Of a stretch of DNA of 50,838 nt, positions 47,234 through 50,838 are shown one piece after another. Every line of letters begins with the position of its first letter. Position 1 is the first letter of the stretch. The notes under the pieces are model-generated. The model saw only the letters and a program-made list of their open reading frames with translations, was not told the origin of the DNA and did not search any database. The stretch lies in the NCBI GenBank assembly GCA_937951345.1, contig CALFCF010000088.1:1-50838 (forward strand). The letters are read 5' to 3'. This DNA comes from an uncultured Granulosicoccaceae bacterium. GTDB lineage: Bacteria > Pseudomonadota > Gammaproteobacteria > Granulosicoccales > Granulosicoccaceae. The position numbers and the translations under genes were made by a program.

Positions 47234-49570
47234 TCAGATACTGAATGCTGCTGCAAGGCTGCGCACCCATAATCCAGAGAGTATGCTGCCGGCAAATAAT
47301 AGCCAGTCCGCAGCACCCCCACCGCCGGTGGATCCGGAAGCGTCGCTGTCGAGTGATGAATTCAAACCGGATGCTTGGTTGCTGCTACTAATTTCCACGT
47401 TACTCGCCGCCAAAGTACTTATTGACTCACTCGTTCCCGGCAACGCGTCCAATGTTACGTTGACGCTGTCATTCATCGCGAATACATCATAGTAAGCGCC
47501 AGTTTCCAAAGACGCCAACAAAGGTGCATTAGCTTCAGCTTCCTGCCTGAAATGCAATTCAACAGATGTCGTTTCACCCGGTGACAGTGGTTGCAAAGCA
47601 CAAGCGATTTCAGCAGGTGCTTGCTCAGTACACCCAACCGGCAAAGCATCCAGATCGAGAGCTGCCGACTGTATGTGCAAATTTGTACCTTCGGCAGTGC
47701 CGTCAATAGCATTGTTGGTGACTGTTGCAAGCACCGACAATGGGCTGGAATAATGTAAATCGACCGAAACGTCTATAGCATTCAGCAGACAGGATTTGGC
47801 TATACCCTGCTGTACACTTCCCTGACTGCAGCTAGAGAAACTCTGTGTTGTTGAACCGGAAATTCGCGGCCACATCAGCAGATTCCGGTTACCGCTACAG
47901 GATGTGTCACTGTCATGCTGGGCACCAAGCGAATGCCCCAGCTCGTGTGTCACAAGAAGATCAGAATAAGTACTTGGAGTAGTCACCCCAACATCAAAAC
48001 CATCGCTTCTACAGACCGCGCCTATCCAGGCCAGTCCTATAGCCTCATCTGTATTGTCATTGCCGCTGAAAAGGTAAGTCAGACTAATATCGTCGCTACG
48101 ATCACGCACTTTCAAATGGAAATCACGAAATGTACGGAGCGTCTTCTCGAGCGTTACTGCTCCGAGATTCATCGGATCGGTCGCTCTGTCAGTAAATACC
48201 GTTGCATTGCCTACTTCGATTGCCAAACCGAAGTTTCTTCGGTAAATGCCATCAGCAACATTTAGGGCCGACATTGCCTGCAAAAGCCCATCGCCACCGT
48301 AGTAGTCGTTGTACTGACTATCAACATAAACACTGAGCCTGACCAGCCGGTTAACTCCACCTGCTATCGCCGCACCCAGTGCAGGTTCATCCTGAACTGT
48401 TGGTTGCTGCAACTCGCCTACCTGAAGCCTTTCGCGCAAATAAGCCTCTGGGTCCGGTGGCGGGTGCATCACGTAATCCTGCAAACGATGCTCGTCAAAG
48501 GTACCAGGGCGACCCTTGTCAGGTTTGTAGTACTGCAACGTACCGACCATTGAAGCGGGGGACAAATCAATTCTTTCACCACGAGTTTCAACAATACCCT
48601 TTATCTCTTCCCCGCGAATCATTACGCGCACCCAGGAGTCAGGATCACCTTCTACCTGGCCTGAAAAATATCTGACTTCACTTAGTGCAAGCGTCATTTC
48701 AGATTCGCTGTCAAAATGTGTGTTTTTTACCAAATTACTGGCACGCAACAACAACGGGAAACGCCTGCCATGAACGCTAACCTCAACGCGTAAATCATAT
48801 TCTGACGACTGTGTATTTTTATCGACGGTTGTTGAAATCAATCTAGCTGCATTCTTCTTGCGATCTTCAATCAGTCCAATACGATTGTTTGCGCGGTCGT
48901 ACCAGTAACGTGACAGATAGTTCGATTTCGGCCATCGCACACCGAATACTGACAATGAAAATTCAGTATGACGCTCACGTAATTCCTCGAACAATGTCAT
49001 CGCAGTGTCAGTATCACCCATTTGCTCAAGGCTAATCGCTTCACTGTAAAGTGCTGTGTCGATATAGGTTGAATCAGGGTATTGACTGCGCAACTGACCG
49101 AACAACTCCCCTGCCTTATCAAACTTATAATCATCCATCATCGCGATATACGCGCGCAGGTACAGTGCATCATCGCTTAAATAGCTATCCGCAAAGTCGA
49201 TTGATATCTTTTCTAAAGCAGCTATCGCCACATCGAACTGCCTGGCTTCCCGTGCGTCCATCGCTTCGAGATACAGGTCAAGTGCCTCATGCGCACCAAG
49301 CCTTGTTGCTTCCTGTAACACTGATATCCGATTCATCACCAGTGTTTTCAACGTTGAACCAGGATTATCTTTCAGAAATTGCTTATACAATACAACCGCA
49401 TGTTGGAAATCGTGACCGGATTCAGAGGCCTTTGCCTGCAGTAGTGTGTAGTCGTCAGGCTGCCAAAGTGTAGACGCCAATCCAAATCCCGATAGCTGCA
49501 GGCATACGATTACCAACACAACTCGTGTCGCTCGTCTTAGCAGTGCCGGTTTTCGACCATTAGTAATCAT
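47234..49570 (-). CDS. Exported TPR-ADAM-like (reprolysin-type) zinc metalloprotease
   Basis: About 778 residues from ATG 49570 (signal peptide RRATRVVLVIVCLQLSGFGLAS; a longer start at 49612 is possible). Order: TPR-like helical repeats (about 45-200), a region like the M12B propeptide of ADAM proteases (about 257-340; YFSGQVEGDPDSWVRVMIRG), the catalytic domain with the zinc signature HELGHSLGAQHD (His542, Glu543, His546, His552) and a Met turn (LLMWPRI), a DUF11/CARDB-like strand domain (VTNNAIDGTAEGTNLHI, GCT, LSPGETTSVELHF), and a C terminus of GSTGGGGAADWLLFAGSILSGLW plus Arg, resembling a GlyGly-type sorting tail. Zinc ligands are intact, so it should be active. Substrate unknown. A HAMP protein gene ends 58 bp upstream. 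Confidence 0.85.
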   Translation of the reverse strand: MITNGRKPALLRRATRVVLVIVCLQLSGFGLASTLWQPDDYTLLQAKASESGHDFQHAVVLYKQFLKDNPGSTLKTLVMNRISVLQEATRLGAHEALDLYLEAMDAREARQFDVAIAALEKISIDFADSYLSDDALYLRAYIAMMDDYKFDKAGELFGQLRSQYPDSTYIDTALYSEAISLEQMGDTDTAMTLFEELRERHTEFSLSVFGVRWPKSNYLSRYWYDRANNRIGLIEDRKKNAARLISTTVDKNTQSSEYDLRVEVSVHGRRFPLLLRASNLVKNTHFDSESEMTLALSEVRYFSGQVEGDPDSWVRVMIRGEEIKGIVETRGERIDLSPASMVGTLQYYKPDKGRPGTFDEHRLQDYVMHPPPDPEAYLRERLQVGELQQPTVQDEPALGAAIAGGVNRLVRLSVYVDSQYNDYYGGDGLLQAMSALNVADGIYRRNFGLAIEVGNATVFTDRATDPMNLGAVTLEKTLRTFRDFHLKVRDRSDDISLTYLFSGNDNTDEAIGLAWIGAVCRSDGFDVGVTTPSTYSDLLVTHELGHSLGAQHDSDTSCSGNRNLLMWPRISGSTTQSFSSCSQGSVQQGIAKSCLLNAIDVSVDLHYSSPLSVLATVTNNAIDGTAEGTNLHIQSAALDLDALPVGCTEQAPAEIACALQPLSPGETTSVELHFRQEAEANAPLLASLETGAYYDVFAMNDSVNVTLDALPGTSESISTLAASNVEISSSNQASGLNSSLDSDASGSTGGGGAADWLLFAGSILSGLWVRSLAAAFSI

Positions 49571-49628
49571 GTCGGAGATTTTTTCAATGCGAGCTGTGGC
49601 GGCCAAAAACATGTTTCATGTCAAATTG

Positions 49629-50237
49629 TTACGCGGCAGCGTTGTCCCGCTCGCCTGTATTGAAGTATTGCAAAACACCGTGGCAGTTTTGTAGCGCCTC
49701 ACGAATATCTGCGTGCTCGGATTGTGGACCGCCTTTCTCCACAATTGATACCTGTCTCTGCGCTTCACCAATCTTTTCCTGAATGGTTGCAACCGCTGAG
49801 TTAAGAGCATCGCTTATTTCTGCAAATTCACGCGAGTCGCCTGCACGTAGTTGCACATCCAGGTTACCTTCACTGATTTCGTTGAGTGCGCGCCGAATGG
49901 CCATTAAAGGAGAACCCAGTTTTCGACTGATGAACACACCGATAACCGTGGTTAGAACAGCATTGATAACCAGCATAGCAACCAGCCATCGACCAAGAAC
50001 AGTTGTGAGTCCCGGTACTTGCTCATTAAGACGAGCCAGCTCATCGGATGCAAACAACATCGGGCTGGTTCCGGCGACAATTTCACCAAGCAAGTGATGG
50101 TAGAAAATGCCAAGCATGACAGTACTGACAACAATAAAAATTCCAGCCAGCATTAATACACGTCTAATCAGACGCATCTGGAATGATTTATCCCTGAACA
50201 GGGCCAATATGAAAAATGAATCCGACGCACGCGCCAT
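49629..50237 (-). CDS. Two-helix membrane protein with a HAMP domain
   Basis: 202 residues. Membrane helices lie near residues 27-47 and 84-104 with a short periplasmic loop of about 35 residues between them, followed by a HAMP domain (about 104-157; ISRKLGSPLMAIRRALNEISEGNLDVQL, EFAEISDALNSAVATIQ) and a short coil ending in NTGERDNAAA. There is no methyl-accepting, kinase or cyclase domain, so it looks like a truncated receptor or a stand-alone signalling adaptor. It is the gene directly upstream of the exported metalloprotease on the same strand and is probably co-transcribed with it. Confidence 0.8.
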   Translation of the reverse strand: MARASDSFFILALFRDKSFQMRLIRRVLMLAGIFIVVSTVMLGIFYHHLLGEIVAGTSPMLFASDELARLNEQVPGLTTVLGRWLVAMLVINAVLTTVIGVFISRKLGSPLMAIRRALNEISEGNLDVQLRAGDSREFAEISDALNSAVATIQEKIGEAQRQVSIVEKGGPQSEHADIREALQNCHGVLQYFNTGERDNAAA

Positions 50238-50440
50238 GCGTTACACTCCCCTTGATCTCAAAGGATATTTCGGCGTGTACCTCGGTTACTTGACGTTGTT
50301 GATAGAAACAGGCGGGTTAGTGCAGTGACTTCATTGATGACATAACAAGGTGCATCATTGGACACAATTTAATGCATGTTGCGAAGTATTAAAACGCCTA
50401 TATTCAAAAGTGAGGCGTTCAAACCAGACTTCTGCTATCA

Positions 50441-50614
50441 ACTGGAAGCCATCTCAGAAGCCATCTCAAAATTGATCGGGGACGCCGAGTCCTGCACACT
50501 GATCCTGCGTTGTGTGCCGTTCCGCGCTGCTCATTTACTACGTGTAAACTGCACTGCTCGAGCGACACATGCCTTGCCTGAGCGCGCAATCTCAATTTTT
50601 AGATAGCTTCTAGC
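50441..50614. mobile_element. MITE-like element, copy 2
   Basis: Second copy of the inverted-repeat element, about 90% identical to the one at 39891-40052. Its left end is rearranged: GGAAGCCATCTCA (50444-50456) is followed by a second GAAGCCATCTCAAAATTG, a 12-bp tandem duplication of the end. The right end (50592-50613) has two changes from the perfect repeat. It lies between the HAMP gene and the DAHP synthase gene. The differences between copies are spread over the element, so it is not a recent duplicate. Confidence 0.8.
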
Positions 50615-50701
50615 TAAAGTCACAGACAAACCGGGTACAAAGTTAAAACAGTTTTGACAAAGCCACCACCGGAAGAACCTGTGTGCTGTGCGCGCTTTAA
50701 A

Positions 50702-50838
50702 TTAGTTGAGGCCAACCTGTCGCCGTTTTCTCACGGCTGCAGCAAGATTTTGCAGTAACGGCTGGGTGTTTTCGAATGAAATACAGGCATCCGTGATACT
50801 TTGACCTCGTGTTAACGCGACTCCAGGTTGTAGTTTTT
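50702..50838 (-). CDS. 3-deoxy-7-phosphoheptulonate synthase, C-terminal end
   Basis: The last 45 codons of a class I DAHP synthase (first step of the shikimate pathway), the rest lying beyond the window. The readable part is GVALTRGQSITDACISFENT followed by QPLLQNLAAAVRKRRQVGLN and a stop (TAA on the minus strand). GQSITDACI followed by an amphipathic helix is the standard C terminus of AroF/G/H-type enzymes. The paralogue type and any feedback inhibitor cannot be told from this piece. Confidence 0.85.
   Translation of the reverse strand, partial: KLQPGVALTRGQSITDACISFENTQPLLQNLAAAVRKRRQVGLN

Noticed and set aside
50376-50606. A 76-codon frame over element copy 2 sharing a peptide with the frame over copy 1
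   Set aside because: The shared peptide covers only the repeat itself and changes between copies do not favour silent positions, so it looks like a noncoding repeat.

Overview
The window is a contiguous piece of chromosome from a Gram-negative bacterium, most likely a gammaproteobacterium outside the Enterobacterales. The evidence is lpxC (lipid A), lpoA and a MurE with the meso-diaminopimelate DNPR motif, a cytochrome bc1 operon followed by sspA-sspB, and a Pseudomonas-like order of pil genes, coaE, mutT, argJ, secA, an M23 peptidase, dciA, lpxC and the dcw cluster. No species can be named from the sequence alone.

Layout. 1-8411 (+): a type IV pilus cluster, pilS (5' truncated)-pilR-pilA1-pilA2-pilB-pilC-pilD, with a very good sigma-54 promoter and an upstream palindrome in front of pilA1, so the PilS/PilR pair probably controls the pilin genes beside it. 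8572-9325 (+): coaE and a tiny repetitive ORF. 9330-16792: mutT, argJ, secA, an M23 peptidase and lpxC on the minus strand, with dciA (replicative helicase loader) on the plus strand. 17412-35218 (-): the dcw cluster read as mraZ-rsmH-ftsL-ftsI-murE-murF-mraY-murD-ftsW-murG-murC-ddl-ftsQ-ftsA-ftsZ, closed by a strong terminator. From rsmH to ftsQ most genes overlap or nearly touch. murB is not in the cluster. The mraZ leader carries GTGG repeats at 10-bp spacing, typical MraZ operators.

35518-41022: rnpB, rsmI (-), lpoA and yraN (+), then sspB and sspA (-). sspA and sspB are separated by about 590 bp that include a 162-bp element with 23-bp perfect terminal inverted repeats. 41509-44257 (-): petA-petB-petC for the cytochrome bc1 complex. 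45047-46174 (+): a DegS/AlgW-type periplasmic protease. 46387-50614 is the accessory part: a DUF1919 protein, a large exported metalloprotease with TPR, ADAM-like propeptide and reprolysin-like catalytic regions, a small HAMP membrane protein just upstream of it, and a second copy of the inverted-repeat element. The window ends inside the 3' part of a DAHP synthase gene.

Most of the window is conserved housekeeping DNA. The parts that deserve a second look are the ADAM-like protease with its HAMP neighbour, the MITE-like element, the pilin promoter region with its tandem pilins, the mraZ leader hairpins, the poly-G tract at the DegS active site and the long N-terminal extension of the Rieske protein.
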